In this document: in pieces, positions 1 to 8,890 of the stretch
Layout of the letters: the number at the start of each line of letters is the position of its first letter
Position numbering within the stretch: the stretch's first letter is position 1
DNA from: Christiangramia bathymodioli
GTDB taxonomy: Bacteria > Bacteroidota > Bacteroidia > Flavobacteriales > Flavobacteriaceae
Assembly (NCBI GenBank): GCA_009735695.1
Contig: SRSL01000003.1
Coordinates: forward strand, 1 to 64,000
Reading direction: 5' to 3'
DNA length: 64,000 nt
The notes under the pieces: generated by a model
Told to the model about the DNA's origin: nothing
What the model saw: the letters and a program-made list of their open reading frames with translations, nothing else
The model's database searches: none
Made by a program: the position numbers and the translations under genes

Positions 1-177
1 GCGGCTGCAAATGTAAGGTGACTTTTGCTTTCAAACCAAATAAAATCTAAACTTTTTTCGGTCTTTATTTTCGCTGAGCCCTTGCACATAGCCTCCTCCA
101 GTACTTTCAGTGAACATCACTTCGTTTCCAAAGCGGGTGCAAATATACGCCTAGAAAAAACTTCTGACCAAATAAAA
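1..177. repeat. Degenerate direct repeat, two copies 132 bp apart
   Basis: Two blocks match at the same offset of 132 bp. GCGGCTGCAAATGTA at 1-15 corresponds to GCGGGTGCAAATATA at 133-147, and ACCAAATAAAA at 35-45 recurs exactly at 167-177. The first copy touches the window edge, so more units may lie to the left. No convincing gene is present in 1-237; the open frame on the plus strand here overlaps the repeat and has no recognisable protein features. Confidence 0.5.
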
Positions 178-237
178 AATGCATTTTTTTATGGAAATTT
201 TAATACTCGAGCGCAAATAGCTGGAAGACAGAATAAA

Positions 238-1011
238 CTACTTACTTCTTTTTTTAGGTCCCCCGGGTTTATTCCATTTATCGCTTAGATCCAGGTATTC
301 GAAATCGAGCGCGCTGGCCTGTCTTTCCAGGATATTATCCCTGAACGATCGCTGAAGGATATCCTCAATCAAAAAGTCTTCCTGGTTAGATTCAGGATGA
401 TATTCTTCCTTTAAGGAAATATCGAACATACTGGCGGTAGTATTATACCAGAATGCGCGCCAGCCACTTTTAAGGTTTTTAACCAGGTTAAAAGCTGTAG
501 TACCGGTTTGACGATGAATCAATTTAACCAGGATCTGCCCCTCTGTACGGGTTAGCTTCTTCAGTTCTGCAGAGAATTCTCTTTCGATATAATTCTCAAC
601 GATCTTGGTGTATTTCTTCTGGTCCCTTTTAGATTTGATCTGGTCCAGCCTGCTGTTCAGCTCCACCAGCCTTTCAGAGGCCAGTTTGGCATACGGATAC
701 ACTTTCCTGGTCTTCTTCCTTAATATAAGGTAGCGCCTTCTTTCATTAATATCATCAAACTTCAGCTTCCGAAGAAGAATAACTTCCTCCAGATCGATAG
801 TTTCCCTGGGCACCGTATCGCCAGCGATAAGCATGTAGGTGACTTCAGAAGTGTCAACTTCTGTAGTATCCTGCTGCTTTCTCGATTGATTTTCCTGTGA
901 AATAACAGGCAGAAAGTTCAGTAGTATTATGATGAATAAAAATCGTCTCACGCGTTTCAAAATTCTAACTTCAGTTTGATTTTTTACCAAAACCATTCCA
1001 AAATTAATCAA
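238..1011 (-). CDS. DUF4294 domain-containing protein, probably exported
   Basis: A 257-residue protein of the DUF4294 type, a family found almost only in Bacteroidota and without a known function. A hydrophobic segment near residues 24-38 (FLFIIILLNFLPVIS) followed by a polar linker rich in Gln, Thr and Asp looks like a signal peptide or membrane anchor. The conserved body begins with the RKLKFDDINERRRYL region and is rich in Arg and Lys. The start is uncertain: the second Met at residue 6 would give a more compact leader. It is divergent from the M42 peptidase at 1067, whose promoter lies just beside this start. Family assignment is by recognition; function is not inferred. Confidence 0.8.
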   Translation of the reverse strand: MINFGMVLVKNQTEVRILKRVRRFLFIIILLNFLPVISQENQSRKQQDTTEVDTSEVTYMLIAGDTVPRETIDLEEVILLRKLKFDDINERRRYLILRKKTRKVYPYAKLASERLVELNSRLDQIKSKRDQKKYTKIVENYIEREFSAELKKLTRTEGQILVKLIHRQTGTTAFNLVKNLKSGWRAFWYNTTASMFDISLKEEYHPESNQEDFLIEDILQRSFRDNILERQASALDFEYLDLSDKWNKPGGPKKRSK

Positions 1012-1018
1012 TCGCCAA

Positions 1019-1048
1019 TTGTCACCAATCTAAAACTTTTTAAATTCG
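1019..1048 (+). promoter_or_regulatory. Bacteroidota-type promoter for the M42 peptidase
   Basis: TTG at 1019-1021, a spacer of exactly 19 bp, then TAAATTCG at 1041-1048, one base off the TAnnTTTG minus-7 consensus of the Bacteroidota primary sigma factor. The start codon follows 18 bp later, leaving a short leader. Activity is inferred from the match. Confidence 0.55.
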
Positions 1049-1066
1049 TGAAAATTATATTGAACA

Positions 1067-2155
1067 ATGAAGAAAACCGAGATACTGGACAAAAAATCGA
1101 TGAAGTTCCTTGAGAACTACCTTAATAATGCTGCACCTACAGGTTATGAAGCCGAAGGTCAGAAATTATGGATGGAATATCTTAAACCTTATGTAGATGA
1201 ATTCATAACTGACACTTATGGAACGGCCGTGGGAGTGATTAATCCCGAAGCTGAATACAAGGTGGTAATTGAAGGTCATGCCGACGAAATTTCATGGTAT
1301 GTGAATTATATCTCTGATGAAGGTCTTATATATGTAGTTCGAAATGGCGGAAGTGATCACCAGATCGCAGCATCAAAAAGAGTGAACATCCACACTAAGA
1401 ACGGGATCGTAAAGGGCGTATTTGGCTGGCCAGCCATTCACACACGAGATAAGGAAAAGGAACAATCCCCAAAAATGGACAATATCTGCATCGATGTGGG
1501 ATGTGCTAATAAAGAGGAGGTGGAAAAACTGGGAGTTCACGTGGGATGCGTGATCACTTATCCAGATGACTTCTTTATTCTTAACAAAGATAAGTTCGTT
1601 TGCCGAGCACTGGATAACCGAATTGGCGGATTCATGATCGCACAGGTTGCCAGGCTGCTGAAAGAAAACGGAGTTAAATTGCCATTCGGTTTATATGTCA
1701 CCAATTCGGTTCAGGAAGAAATTGGTTTAAGGGGTGCAGAAATGATCACGCATCGAATTCAGCCAAATGTGGCAATTGTCACCGATGTGACCCACGACAC
1801 CACTACACCTATGATCGAAAAGAAGACCAATGGTTTGACTAAGATCGGAGCCGGACCAGTGATCTCTTATGCGCCTGCCGTACAGAACAAACTAAGGGAA
1901 TTAATTCTTGACACCGCCGAAGAGAAGAAAATTCCTTTTCAGCGTCATGCTTCCTCAAGATTTACCGGTACCGATACCGATGCCTTTGCCTATAGCAACG
2001 GCGGAGTACCTTCTGCATTGATCTCACTTCCTTTGAGATATATGCATACCACCGTGGAAATGGTTCATAAGGATGATGTTGAAAATGTGATCAACCTTAT
2101 TTATGAATCCTTGCTGAAGATTAAATCCGGGGACAGCTTCAGCTATTTCGAATAA
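1067..2155 (+). CDS. M42 family metallopeptidase (glutamyl/deblocking aminopeptidase type)
   Basis: A 362-residue cytosolic zinc aminopeptidase of the M42/M20 fold, expected to trim N-terminal residues from short peptides. Metal and catalytic motifs are visible in order: HAD in EGHADEISW near residue 70, the bridging Asp in ALDNRIGG near 184, the Glu pair in VQEEIGLRGAE near 218, Asp in TDVTHDTTTP near 240, and the final His in LRYMHTTVEMVH near 325. Length fits the family. Single gene with its own promoter (1019-1048) and a clear terminator at 2182-2208. M42 members were once named cellulase/endoglucanase M; nothing here supports a glucanase role. Confidence 0.9.
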   Translation: MKKTEILDKKSMKFLENYLNNAAPTGYEAEGQKLWMEYLKPYVDEFITDTYGTAVGVINPEAEYKVVIEGHADEISWYVNYISDEGLIYVVRNGGSDHQIAASKRVNIHTKNGIVKGVFGWPAIHTRDKEKEQSPKMDNICIDVGCANKEEVEKLGVHVGCVITYPDDFFILNKDKFVCRALDNRIGGFMIAQVARLLKENGVKLPFGLYVTNSVQEEIGLRGAEMITHRIQPNVAIVTDVTHDTTTPMIEKKTNGLTKIGAGPVISYAPAVQNKLRELILDTAEEKKIPFQRHASSRFTGTDTDAFAYSNGGVPSALISLPLRYMHTTVEMVHKDDVENVINLIYESLLKIKSGDSFSYFE

Positions 2156-2181
2156 GCTATACGATTTCCAATAATATCATA

Positions 2182-2208
2182 AACTCCCTCAAATCCAGGG
2201 AGTTTTTT
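2182..2208 (+). terminator. Intrinsic terminator after the M42 peptidase
   Basis: Perfect 8-bp stem AACTCCCT / AGGGAGTT with a 7-nt loop, followed by a run of T. It lies 27 bp after the stop codon. Confidence 0.8.
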
Positions 2209-2282
2209 ATTTTCCTTAATTAAGTTTCACAATTCTTTAATCCAGGTGAGATCTAATTCAGCTTATATTTAAATAAAAAATT

Positions 2283-3368
2283 ATGACCCTGTCGCCTGAT
2301 GATGTTGAAACGGTAATGACCAATCCGCATGAAGCGGTTAAAATTGCCAATCTTAGATATGTCTCAGAAAGGCATCTTTCCATTCATCGAAAAAAAGTTG
2401 GTAGAGGCTTTGCATATTATAAGGGGGAAGAAAAAATTTCAGATACCAAAGTCCTTGACAGGATAAAAAGCCTCGTGATCCCACCTGCCTGGAAGAATGT
2501 AAGGATCACTCACCTTCCCAACGGACATTTACAGGTGGTAGGCCGCGATGAAAAAGACCGAAAACAATATATGTACCACCCGGTATGGTCCCAGATCAGG
2601 AACCAAACCAAATTTTTTAAAATGGAAGCATTTGCTAAAACGCTTCCGAAGATAAGGCGCCAGGTAAGCAAGGATATTGAACTGGAAGGGATGCCTAAAA
2701 GAAAGGTTTTGGCCCTGGTGATTCGGCTTATGGAAGAAACCCATATTAGAATTGGCAACCGGTATTACGCGAAAAATAATAAGACCTACGGTCTTTCCAC
2801 TTTCCGAACCAAACATGTAAAAACCTTCAAAAATGGGTTGAAATTCGAATTTATTGGTAAAAAAGGCAAGGAACATAGCATCACAGTGGAAAACAGAAAG
2901 CTGGTGGACCTCATCAACCAATGTGAAGAGATACCTGGCTGGGAATTGTTTAAATTTTATGATGAGAACAGTCAAAAACAGAGCATCGATAGCGGAATGA
3001 TCAATGAATACATCCATGAGATCAGCGATGATATTTTCTCCGCCAAAGATTTTCGAACCTGGTCTGCTACCAAGATTTTCTTCGAAACACTTCAGGAAAT
3101 TGGATATACTGAAGATGAAAAGGAGAATAAAAAAAATATTCTACAAGCTTATGATTCGGCCGCAGAAGGCCTGGGGAACACACGGGCTGTTTGCCGTAGT
3201 TATTATGTACATCCAAAACTTGTAAAAACCTACGAAACGGGAGAGATCGTACCTTATTTTAAAAAGGTCAAAGACGAGGATACCGTAGATTATACCCGGC
3301 TTTCAGAAAGTGAAAAAGCGATCTATAAACTTATTCAGGATTACGAGATAAATCTGGAGCAGCCTTAA
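2283..3368 (+). CDS. DNA topoisomerase IB
   Basis: A 361-residue bacterial type IB topoisomerase (poxvirus-like), which relaxes supercoils by a transient 3'-phosphotyrosyl nick. The conserved N-terminal region contains SERHLSIHRKKVGRGFAYY and IPPAWKNV, typical of bacterial TopIB. The catalytic domain shows RTKHVKT around residues 177-183, FRTWSATK around 258-265 and the likely nucleophile in RSYYVHP near residue 306. Length matches the family. The nearest promoter-like sequence is TATATTTA just upstream, only a partial match. It is followed after 51 bp by the cNMP/CBS protein, so cotranscription is possible. Confidence 0.9.
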   Translation: MTLSPDDVETVMTNPHEAVKIANLRYVSERHLSIHRKKVGRGFAYYKGEEKISDTKVLDRIKSLVIPPAWKNVRITHLPNGHLQVVGRDEKDRKQYMYHPVWSQIRNQTKFFKMEAFAKTLPKIRRQVSKDIELEGMPKRKVLALVIRLMEETHIRIGNRYYAKNNKTYGLSTFRTKHVKTFKNGLKFEFIGKKGKEHSITVENRKLVDLINQCEEIPGWELFKFYDENSQKQSIDSGMINEYIHEISDDIFSAKDFRTWSATKIFFETLQEIGYTEDEKENKKNILQAYDSAAEGLGNTRAVCRSYYVHPKLVKTYETGEIVPYFKKVKDEDTVDYTRLSESEKAIYKLIQDYEINLEQP

Positions 3369-3419
3369 TTTAGGCTTCAAAAACTGGTTCGTTTTTCCAA
3401 ATTCAGATAAATTTGGGGT

Positions 3420-5342
3420 ATGACCAATAGTATTGCCGCCAGAATTGCCGATTTTCTTGGGAAATATCCACCATTTTCTCTTCTGGATGAAACTCAGCTG
3501 AATTTGATAGCCAGGGAGGTAAGGGTTTCTTACTTTGAACAGGGAAAAGCCATCTTTCTGAAGGACGAAAAAGTTCATGACCTTTTTTATATTGTACATA
3601 AAGGAGCAGTCGATCTTCAGAAGGTACTGGAAAACGGAGAACCTGAAACAATTGATAAATGTGACGAAGGGGATGTTTTTGGGTTACGACCTTTGTTCGC
3701 CCAGGAAAATTACCAGATCAATGCGATCACCGATGAAGAAAGCATTATCTACGCCATCCCTATTGGACAATTCAAACCACTGGCCACAAGCAATGCTAAA
3801 GTTGGAAATTTTCTAATCGAAAGCTTCGCCTCTAATACTCGAAACCCTTATTCTTCGGAACACCGGGGAAAGCTTTTTGATGATGAACAGGAAATAAGTT
3901 TTAAACAGGAAGCCCTTTTCGACCTTCAGCCTGTTGCTATCGTAAAAAAGATGGTTACCGTTTCGAGGGAGACCAGCCTTAAACAAGCCGCGATTTTGAT
4001 GAGCAAAAAGAAGGTGGGCTCTGTGATCGTGGTTGAAGACAAAAAACCGGTGGGTATTGTGACCGATGTAGACTTCAGGGAATATGTGGGAACAGGAATT
4101 TCAAGTATAGACACTCCGGTAGAAAAGGTAATGACCTCCCCGGTGATATGTTATTCCAAAGGAATTACACTGGCACAGGCACAACTTACCATGATGAAGC
4201 ATAATATCAACCATATTTGTATCACCAAGGATGGCACGCCTAATACGAAGGTAAAGGGAATAGTTTCTGAACATGATATCATGGTTTCCCAGGGAAACAA
4301 TCCTTCGGTTCTAATGAAGGCCATCAACCGCGCTTCGAGCACTCCTAAACTGAACCGGATTCAAAGTAAAGTGCTTTATTTACTGGAAGGTTATATGAAA
4401 AATAACATTCCGGTTACCCATGTTTCCAAGATCATCTTTGAGCTGAACGATGCCACCATTAAACGCACTATCGTAAGATGTATTGACAAAATGGATGATC
4501 TTGCTCCATGTGATTTTGCCTGGATGTCTTTAGGCAGCCAGGGGCGTAAAGAACAGTTACTACATACCGACCAGGACAACGCGATCGTATTCGAAGATGT
4601 TCCTGAAGATAAGCTGGAAGAAACCCGCGCCTATTTTCTGAAACTTGCTAAGAGGGTTACCAAAAGACTGAATATTATTGGCTTTGAATTCTGTCCTGCG
4701 GAAATGATGGCCAGGAATCCAAAATATTGTCTGTCGCTTTCTGAATGGAAACAACAGTTCACCACCTGGATCACTAGTTCTGGAATGGATGATATCCTGC
4801 TTTGCCAGATATTTTTTGATTTTGATATCACTTACGGTGAAGTGAAACTGACTAATTCCATTTCAGATCATATTTTCAAAACCTTAAGTGAAAATAAGCT
4901 TTTCCTGAACCGTCTTGCAGTACAGGCCTTGCGTAACCCATCACCACTAGGCTTTTTCAGGCAATTCCTGGTGGAAGAAGGTGGAGAAAAAAAAGATCTA
5001 TTCGACATCAAAAAAAGAGGGATCATGCCACTTACCGATGCAGCCCGTTTACTGATCCTTGAACACCAGGTTAAAAATATCAGCAATACCGCTGAACGTT
5101 TTGAAAAACTTGCCCAGCTCGAACAAAATAACAAGGAACTTTATCTAGCATGCGCCTATTCGTCTAAAGTGCTGCTGAAATTCAGAACGCGTCAGGGGCT
5201 GAAATATAAAAATAATGGCAGGTTCATCAACCTGGAAGACCTAAGCAAGGAAGATAAGGTAAAATTGAAACGATGTTTTAAAACCATCAAAGAAGTCCAG
5301 GAACTTATTAAAGTAAGATTCGAAACGGCTTACCATACATGA
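3420..5342 (+). CDS. Cyclic-nucleotide-binding / CBS / DUF294 nucleotidyltransferase protein
   Basis: A 640-residue cytosolic protein with four blocks: a cyclic nucleotide-binding fold (about 15-130, including LYQ-like beta roll segments and VHKGAVDLQKV), a pair of CBS domains (about 170-300; KKVGSVIVVEDKKPVGIVTDVD), a DUF294 putative nucleotidyltransferase (about 330-480) with SLGSQGRKEQ and HTDQDNAIVF supplying the GS and DxD-type motifs, and a helical DUF294 C-terminal domain. Such proteins are linked by family knowledge to signal-responsive nucleotidyl transfer; the target is unknown. It overlaps the downstream exonuclease by 4 bp (ATGA), so the two are translationally coupled, a pairing recurrent in this phylum. 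Confidence 0.9.
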   Translation: MTNSIAARIADFLGKYPPFSLLDETQLNLIAREVRVSYFEQGKAIFLKDEKVHDLFYIVHKGAVDLQKVLENGEPETIDKCDEGDVFGLRPLFAQENYQINAITDEESIIYAIPIGQFKPLATSNAKVGNFLIESFASNTRNPYSSEHRGKLFDDEQEISFKQEALFDLQPVAIVKKMVTVSRETSLKQAAILMSKKKVGSVIVVEDKKPVGIVTDVDFREYVGTGISSIDTPVEKVMTSPVICYSKGITLAQAQLTMMKHNINHICITKDGTPNTKVKGIVSEHDIMVSQGNNPSVLMKAINRASSTPKLNRIQSKVLYLLEGYMKNNIPVTHVSKIIFELNDATIKRTIVRCIDKMDDLAPCDFAWMSLGSQGRKEQLLHTDQDNAIVFEDVPEDKLEETRAYFLKLAKRVTKRLNIIGFEFCPAEMMARNPKYCLSLSEWKQQFTTWITSSGMDDILLCQIFFDFDITYGEVKLTNSISDHIFKTLSENKLFLNRLAVQALRNPSPLGFFRQFLVEEGGEKKDLFDIKKRGIMPLTDAARLLILEHQVKNISNTAERFEKLAQLEQNNKELYLACAYSSKVLLKFRTRQGLKYKNNGRFINLEDLSKEDKVKLKRCFKTIKEVQELIKVRFETAYHT

Positions 5343-6007
5343 TCAGGAAATGGTTTAAAAATAAAGACGAAGAGGACCTTCCAGGATTCTGGCAGAACTA
5401 TTCAGGTAGTTTTGAAGAAAAACTGCCTCAGAAAGTTTCAGAAATTCGGTTCGTGGTATTCGACACCGAAACTACAGGCTTTGATTTTGAGGAAGACCGA
5501 ATATTAAGCATAGGTGCTTTTAGAGTTCAGAAAAATCAAATCGAAATTGGAGATAATTTTGAAGTTTTTCTTGCACAAACCAGGTTTAATCCCGAAACCG
5601 TAAAGATCCATGGAATCATAAAAAAAGAGAAGTTCGAGAAAATTTCAGAACTGGAAGCATTGAAAGGTTTTCTAAATTATATCCAGAACTCGATTCTTGT
5701 GGCTCATCACGCTGGCTTCGATGTTAAAATGATCAATAAAGCTCTTGAGAGACATGGACTTCCGAAGCTAAGGAATAAGGTGCTGGACACGGCTGCACTT
5801 TACAGCAAAACAAGAATTACAAGTAATTTAATAGACAGGGACAAAACGTATTCCTTAGATGAAATTGCAGAAGCCTACAATATCGATCTGATTGAACGGC
5901 ATACCGCGGCCGGAGATGCCTATATTACTGCTCTTATTTTTATGAAATTGCTCAATCGGCTTTCAAAAGGAAAGGATGTCGCATTGAAAAATATTTACAG
6001 GTTTTAA
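5339..6007 (+). CDS. 3'-5' exonuclease, DnaQ/PolC epsilon-like
   Basis: A 222-residue DEDDh exonuclease. Exo I is VVFDTETTGFDFEEDRI (about residues 38-54), Exo II includes LVAHHAGFDVKMI (about 120-132) and Exo III HTAAGDAYITA with the His and Asp (about 184-194). It should remove nucleotides from 3' ends of DNA or RNA. No polymerase domain is attached, so it is either a stand-alone proofreading-type or a repair/RNA-processing nuclease. The start codon overlaps the stop of the DUF294 protein, arguing for one transcript and a shared role that the sequence does not reveal. A hairpin terminator follows at 6031-6053. Confidence 0.88.
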   Translation: MIRKWFKNKDEEDLPGFWQNYSGSFEEKLPQKVSEIRFVVFDTETTGFDFEEDRILSIGAFRVQKNQIEIGDNFEVFLAQTRFNPETVKIHGIIKKEKFEKISELEALKGFLNYIQNSILVAHHAGFDVKMINKALERHGLPKLRNKVLDTAALYSKTRITSNLIDRDKTYSLDEIAEAYNIDLIERHTAAGDAYITALIFMKLLNRLSKGKDVALKNIYRF

Positions 6008-6030
6008 ATTCAAAAATTTAAAAAGGTTTG

Positions 6031-6053
6031 ATCCTGAAAATTTATTTCAGGAT
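6031..6053. terminator. Hairpin between convergent genes
   Basis: Perfect 9-bp stem ATCCTGAAA / TTTCAGGAT with a 5-nt loop, placed between the convergent exonuclease and the gene at 6059. There is no strong T-run, so the terminator call rests on the stem and the position. Confidence 0.45.
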
Positions 6054-6058
6054 ATCAA

Positions 6059-6724
6059 TTACGCATTGCTATCATAAAACTTAAGTAAGTCCACAACATC
6101 TTCAGTTGATTTGATCTTGTGATCATCCAAATAATCCTTCATTTTCTTTGACGAGAAGAAGTCTTTTAGATCTTTCTCTTTAGTCCGAATTTCTTTGTAT
6201 TTACTTCCATTAACTGATAGATAATATTTCATTTCAACCCTTACCTTAGCCGGTTCAGGTTTGTCATAACCAGAAGATCCTTCCTTGGCTGGGGTGATAT
6301 GTAGATCTGGCTTACCTATAAAAGAAGCCTTTTCACCTTCATAGAACCTGGCAAGGTATCCCTGAAAATTACCATCTTCTGTATTGATTTCATCCAAATA
6401 ATAGGTATAATTATCTATTTCGTAGGTAATTGTTTTTAAGCGCGGGAATTTAACCTCTTCAGAGTTAGGATCGGCTTTGATCATCACAGCGTCTTCGAAT
6501 GCGTTATACCGCAAATATGCGTCAACTGAGGTTCGTTCAGAATCATGAATGGTCCCTTTTTTAAAATCATCCTCCAGATAGGGTGAGCCCGTATATCTGT
6601 AATCGGGTTCCTTTTCTTTCGTTAGAAAAAAGGTGCTTGGATCGTAAACTCCAATGGTAACATCCTGTGCCATTGTACAGAAAGAAAGAAATAGGAATAT
6701 AATAAAGGTTGTTGATTTTAGCAT
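6059..6724 (-). CDS. Secreted protein of unknown function
   Basis: A 221-residue protein that I do not recognise. The N-terminus is a clear Sec signal peptide, with a Lys, a hydrophobic core IIFLFLSFC and a probable cut after TMAQ. The mature part contains many Asp, Lys and Tyr residues and a charged C-terminal helix (DLKDFFSSKKMKDYLDDHK). No cysteine pair, repeats or catalytic motif are evident. It is flanked by a convergent exonuclease and by acs transcribed in the same direction but upstream, with about 100 bp between, so it is probably a separate unit. It may be periplasmic. Confidence 0.7.
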   Translation of the reverse strand: MLKSTTFIIFLFLSFCTMAQDVTIGVYDPSTFFLTKEKEPDYRYTGSPYLEDDFKKGTIHDSERTSVDAYLRYNAFEDAVMIKADPNSEEVKFPRLKTITYEIDNYTYYLDEINTEDGNFQGYLARFYEGEKASFIGKPDLHITPAKEGSSGYDKPEPAKVRVEMKYYLSVNGSKYKEIRTKEKDLKDFFSSKKMKDYLDDHKIKSTEDVVDLLKFYDSNA

Positions 6725-6823
6725 TTCAATAAATTTAATAGTTCCGGCACAAATTTTATACCGTGCCGGTTAATATACTGCGATTTTTTCAGCTATTTAA
6801 ATTTCGAAATGAAAATAAGTAAG

Positions 6824-8731
6824 CTACAAACTACCTTCAATAATATCATCCACAACTTCCGGGTTTAATAAAGTTGAAGTATCTCCAAGATTGGAAGTAT
6901 CTTTTGAAGCGATCTTCCTTAGAATACGACGCATGATCTTTCCGCTTCGCGTCTTAGGTAAACCTTCCACGAACTGAATTTTTTCAGGTTTGGCGATTGG
7001 CCCGATCTTATCTGCGATCTGCTGATTGATCTCCTTTCTTAAATTATCCTGGTTCCTGGATTCGCCAGCTTCCTTCAGAATAACAAATCCGTAGAGTGCA
7101 TTTCCTTTTACTTCATGTGGATAACCAACCACGGCAGACTCAGCCACAGCGGGATGCTCATTGATCGCATCTTCTATTGGAGCCGTTCCAAGGTTGTGAC
7201 CAGAAACGATGATCACATCATCTACCCTACCGGTAATTCGATAATAGCCGGTTTCATCGCGTAAAGCTCCGTCTCCGGTAAAGTACATATTTTTAAATGC
7301 TGAAAAATAGGTGTCCCGGTACCTATCATGATTTCCCCAGATAGTTCGTGCCATCGAAGGCCATGGGAATTTGATGCACAACCTTCCGTCAACCTGGTTG
7401 CCCTTGATCTCCTCCCCATTTTCATCCATTAAGACAGGTTGAATTCCCGGAAATGGAAGAGTCGCAAATGTTGGCTTGGTAGGAGTCGCAAATGGAATTG
7501 GTGAGATCATGATTCCGCCCGTTTCCGTTTGCCACCAGGTATCGACGATCGGACTCTTATTTTTTCCGATATTACTATCATACCAGTGCCAGGCTTCCTC
7601 GTTAATGGGTTCTCCAACAGTTCCCAGCACCTTCAATGATGAAAGATCATATTTATCTACAAATTCCAGGTTCTTTTTTGCCAGTGCCCTTATCGCCGTT
7701 GGAGCCGTATAGAACTGGTTCACTTTATGTTTTTCCACGATCTCCCAGAATCTACCAAAATCGGGATACGAAGGTACTCCTTCGAACATTACTGTTGTAG
7801 CACCATTCAGTAAGGGGCCATAAACTATATAGGAATGCCCGGTAATCCAGCCAATATCGGCGGTACACCAGTACACATCGTCATTCTGATAATTAAATAT
7901 ATTCTTAAACGTATAAGCCGAATAGACCATATAACCAGCCGTGGTATGCAGCATCCCCTTAGGTTTTCCTGTAGAACCAGAAGTGTAGAGAATAAATAAC
8001 GGATCTTCTGCATCCATTATTTCAGGTGCGCATTGGTCTGAAGCATTTTCTATCAAAGGCTCCAGCCACTTATCCCTGCCTTCTTTCATATTGATATCGC
8101 TTCCGATTCGCTTGGCGACCAGAACGGTTTCGACATCCGGACAATCTTCGAGTGCCTTGTCTACGATACCTTTCAAATCGATAGTTTTTGAACCACGGTA
8201 AGAACCATCAGAAGTGATCATCATCTTGCAATCTGCATCCAAAGTCCTTGTACCTAATGCAGAGGCGGAAAATCCGGCAAACACAACCGAATGTATTGCC
8301 CCAATTCTCGCGCAGGCAAGAACCGCATAGGCCAGTTCCGGGATCATAGGCAAATAGATGCAAACACGATCGCCTTTTTCGATACCGTTTTCTTTAAGAA
8401 CATTGGCGAATTTGTTCACCTTTTTATGCAGTTCTGAATAGCTGATATGCAGGGTTTCGTCTCCTGGTTCATTTGGCTCCCAGATGATGGCCGTTTTATC
8501 TCCGTTGGTTAATAGATGCCTGTCTATACAGTTTTCGGTAATGTTCAGTTTTGCGTCCTCGAACCATTTTACCTCAGGTTTGCTGAAGTCCCAACTTAAA
8601 ACCCTGTTCCATTTCTTTCTCCACACAAAATGTTCCTCGGCAACTTCCTGCCAGAAGTTTTCGGGCTCTCTAACAGACTTTCTATATACCTGAAAATATT
8701 CTTCAAGATTCTTAATATGGTAATTACTCAT
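6824..8731 (-). CDS. acs: Acetate--CoA ligase (acetyl-CoA synthetase)
   Basis: A 635-residue AMP-forming acetyl-CoA synthetase, turning acetate, ATP and CoA into acetyl-CoA, AMP and pyrophosphate in the cytosol. Seen: the N-terminal ACAS domain with EYFQVYRKSVREPENFW, the A3 loop LYTSGSTGKPKG near 250, the acyl pocket motif DTWWQTETGG near 396, and the C-terminal PKTRSGKIMRR (about 595-605), whose Lys is the classical acetylation-controlled residue. Length is normal for the family. It lies downstream of purC but a hairpin at 8760-8783 and about 160 bp separate them, so it is probably transcribed alone. Confidence 0.95.
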   Translation of the reverse strand: MSNYHIKNLEEYFQVYRKSVREPENFWQEVAEEHFVWRKKWNRVLSWDFSKPEVKWFEDAKLNITENCIDRHLLTNGDKTAIIWEPNEPGDETLHISYSELHKKVNKFANVLKENGIEKGDRVCIYLPMIPELAYAVLACARIGAIHSVVFAGFSASALGTRTLDADCKMMITSDGSYRGSKTIDLKGIVDKALEDCPDVETVLVAKRIGSDINMKEGRDKWLEPLIENASDQCAPEIMDAEDPLFILYTSGSTGKPKGMLHTTAGYMVYSAYTFKNIFNYQNDDVYWCTADIGWITGHSYIVYGPLLNGATTVMFEGVPSYPDFGRFWEIVEKHKVNQFYTAPTAIRALAKKNLEFVDKYDLSSLKVLGTVGEPINEEAWHWYDSNIGKNKSPIVDTWWQTETGGIMISPIPFATPTKPTFATLPFPGIQPVLMDENGEEIKGNQVDGRLCIKFPWPSMARTIWGNHDRYRDTYFSAFKNMYFTGDGALRDETGYYRITGRVDDVIIVSGHNLGTAPIEDAINEHPAVAESAVVGYPHEVKGNALYGFVILKEAGESRNQDNLRKEINQQIADKIGPIAKPEKIQFVEGLPKTRSGKIMRRILRKIASKDTSNLGDTSTLLNPEVVDDIIEGSL

Positions 8732-8759
8732 GATCTAAGTTGGTTTTGGTCAATACTAA

Positions 8760-8783
8760 CAAAACCGGTAAAAACCGGTTTTG
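8760..8783 (-). terminator. Hairpin between purC and acs
   Basis: Stem of 9 bp CAAAACCGG / CCGGTTTTG with a 6-nt loop. It sits 3' of purC and 5' of acs on the minus strand; the right-hand T-rich arm suits a terminator for phoH-purC, but a role in the acs leader cannot be excluded. Confidence 0.5.
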
Positions 8784-8890
8784 CATCTAAAATTATTAAA
8801 TCATCTGGAATGAAAAAAGTGAAATCAAATCAAATTCTTTAAAATATTTAAAAAAGATTACAAATTAATTCTCATTTTTTCTAAAAGACT

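Noticed and set aside
25-288. Open frame of 87 codons on the plus strand at the left edge
   Set aside because: It overlaps the end of the DUF4294 gene and the 132-bp repeat, and the protein has no coherent features.
2529-3017. A 162-codon minus-strand open frame inside topoisomerase IB, and similar long frames opposite dnaN, acs and the RND genes
   Set aside because: They are mirror frames of well-supported genes and have no motifs of their own.
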